Of a stretch of 64,000 bases of DNA, positions 63,102 to 64,000 are shown one piece after another (the first letter of the stretch is position 1; each line of letters opens with the position of its first letter). The translations under genes were made by a program, and so were the position numbers. The notes beneath the pieces were generated by a model. That model had not been told where the DNA came from. It saw only the letters and a list, made by a program, of their open reading frames with translations, and searched no databases. The stretch is from Shinella zoogloeoides (GTDB taxonomy: Bacteria > Pseudomonadota > Alphaproteobacteria > Rhizobiales > Rhizobiaceae): positions 3,299,501 through 3,363,500 of the forward strand of contig NZ_CP093528.1 of NCBI RefSeq assembly GCF_022682305.1, read 5' to 3'.

Positions 63102-64000
63102 TATGCGGCCTCCCGCTCACCGATGCGCAGGGCCGCGAAGCGGTCAAGCAGTTTGCCGATGATCTCCGGTCCCGTTGCATCGACAGGCACGAAGAAGCGC
63201 AGTTTCCACGAGATGATCTCGCTGAAGAGGCCATAGGCCCGCAGCCGGTCGCGCATCGCGTCAGTAAAGCCGGTCAGTTCGATCCGGTTGGCGCCCATGA
63301 CGCGGACGCGACGCAGTTGCAGCCCCTCGGCGAGATCAAGGATCGTGCGACCTTCGATCAGCGCGGCATAGGCGGCATCCGGTGTCAGGCTGCTGGTAAC
63401 GCCACTGGTCGAGGCATTGGCGGCCCAGGCCGGCGAGACCCGGCGACCGATGATGCGTTCGCCCTCGTCGGTCTGGAGCCGATAGACGCGGGAGGATTCC
63501 TGCGGCAGGCGTTTCCAGATCGGCAGAAGCAGCCCCGTCACCATATGCAGGATATTATCGGTGAACTCCGGCACCTCGGCCAGTTCCGCCTTCCAGGCCA
63601 CGGTGAAGGCGGCATGGTCGGCCTCAAGCCAATGGGTGTCGCCCATCGCCCGCACCGGTATGTTCATCGCCTCCATGGGCCGGATCAGCCGCACGCGCCG
63701 TTCGATCTCGCCATCATCCAGCATGACGCTGGTGGTCGGGATCTGCACGGCGGCACGACCGGATCGCTCGTTGATGAGCAGTTTGGCACGCGGATCATCC
63801 AGTTCCGCCAGGGCGGCATCGAGCGTGACCGGCTGATTGCGTTTGCGCTCGGTGAGCGTCAGGAGCCGGGTTTCCGCCCCGGTGCCCGGATGGGTGTGGA
63901 TCACCTGTCGGTCGGTGACGATGAAGCTTTCGGCCTTCAGCGTTTCCAGCCCCATATCATAGGTGCCGGATGCAATCGCCCCGTCGATCCGCGCCTGCAG
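63101..64000 (-). CDS. Strawberry-notch-type helicase/methyltransferase, C-terminal part
   Basis: The open frame continues to the right edge; about 299 residues are visible. YDMGLETLKAESFIVTDRQV, then LTERKRNQPVTLDAALAELD, and AAYAALIEGRTILDLAEGLQ match the C-terminal domain of the large helicase-methyltransferase proteins carried by alphaproteobacterial elements. The catalytic domains would lie beyond the window. It is the first visible gene of the minus-strand backbone. Confidence 0.8.
   Translation of the reverse strand: MQARIDGAIASGTYDMGLETLKAESFIVTDRQVIHTHPGTGAETRLLTLTERKRNQPVTLDAALAELDDPRAKLLINERSGRAAVQIPTTSVMLDDGEIERRVRLIRPMEAMNIPVRAMGDTHWLEADHAAFTVAWKAELAEVPEFTDNILHMVTGLLLPIWKRLPQESSRVYRLQTDEGERIIGRRVSPAWAANASTSGVTSSLTPDAAYAALIEGRTILDLAEGLQLRRVRVMGANRIELTGFTDAMRDRLRAYGLFSEIISWKLRFFVPVDATGPEIIGKLLDRFAALRIGEREAA

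Noticed and set aside
1..64000. CRISPR arrays, tRNA or rRNA genes
   Set aside because: No regularly spaced direct repeats, no tRNA cloverleaf and no rRNA sequence were noticed on either strand; a tRNA or CRISPR search program would be decisive.

Overview
The window looks like DNA from an alphaproteobacterium, most likely of the Hyphomicrobiales (rhizobia, Brucella and relatives). The base composition is GC-rich. The gene families fit that group: HdeD and DUF1269 membrane proteins, an arginine deiminase operon, a PHA synthase/acetate kinase cluster, and a Tn4371-type conjugation backbone. This assignment rests on gene content read by eye, not on a database search.

Left part (1-34,800) is an energy, stress and low-oxygen metabolic island. 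It starts, on the minus strand, with a complete Na+-NQR operon (nqrABCDEF) followed by the flavin transferase gene apbE, which runs off the left edge. DUF1269 and universal-stress-protein genes lie upstream. Next come an HdeD membrane protein, a DUF900 lipoprotein, and the operon tetR-phaC-(MaoC/phosphotransacetylase)-ackA-fabI, which links PHA polymerisation with acetyl-phosphate metabolism. A second TetR gene is followed on its own strand by a glutamate-type carrier and a two-gene efflux pair (HlyD plus DUF2955). Divergent from that TetR gene are a frameshifted hdeD copy and a DUF4105 gene. An IS5-family element separates these from a plus-strand block: an RbbA-type ABC exporter (membrane fusion protein, fused double ATPase-permease, permease), a zinc alcohol dehydrogenase, a CBS-BON protein, and the arginine deiminase operon (carrier, arcA, arcB, arcC). 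Three operons here (usp, tetR-phaC, arc) share an almost identical 16-nt sequence containing the -35 box TTGACT. The arc promoter also carries a perfect FNR/FixK-type half-site pair.

Junction (34,800-39,932): directly after arcC there is a stray IS21-type terminal sequence and a truncated SNF2-like helicase fragment. Two related IS21 elements follow in opposite orientation, one inserted in the istB gene of the other. Their outer 79 nt form a perfect inverted repeat.

Right part (39,933-64,000) is the backbone of a Tn4371-like integrative/conjugative element or plasmid. On the minus strand it encodes a strawberry-notch-type helicase (partial, right edge), a Toprim protein, DUF2493, DUF2285-type proteins, an AlpA-like HTH protein, RepA, ParA, an RHH protein, DUF2840, TraF peptidase, DUF736, lytic transglycosylase, relaxase, TraG, an RHH regulator, and TrbB-C-D-E-J-K-L. 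Most of these genes overlap by 4 nt. The IS21 insertion cuts trbL after 117 codons, and trbF, trbG and trbI are absent, so the mating apparatus is probably not functional on its own. Cargo between the two backbone blocks includes a hipBA pair, a second DUF736 gene, a membrane protein and an unrecognised protein with nuclease-like residues.

No tRNA, rRNA or CRISPR array was seen.
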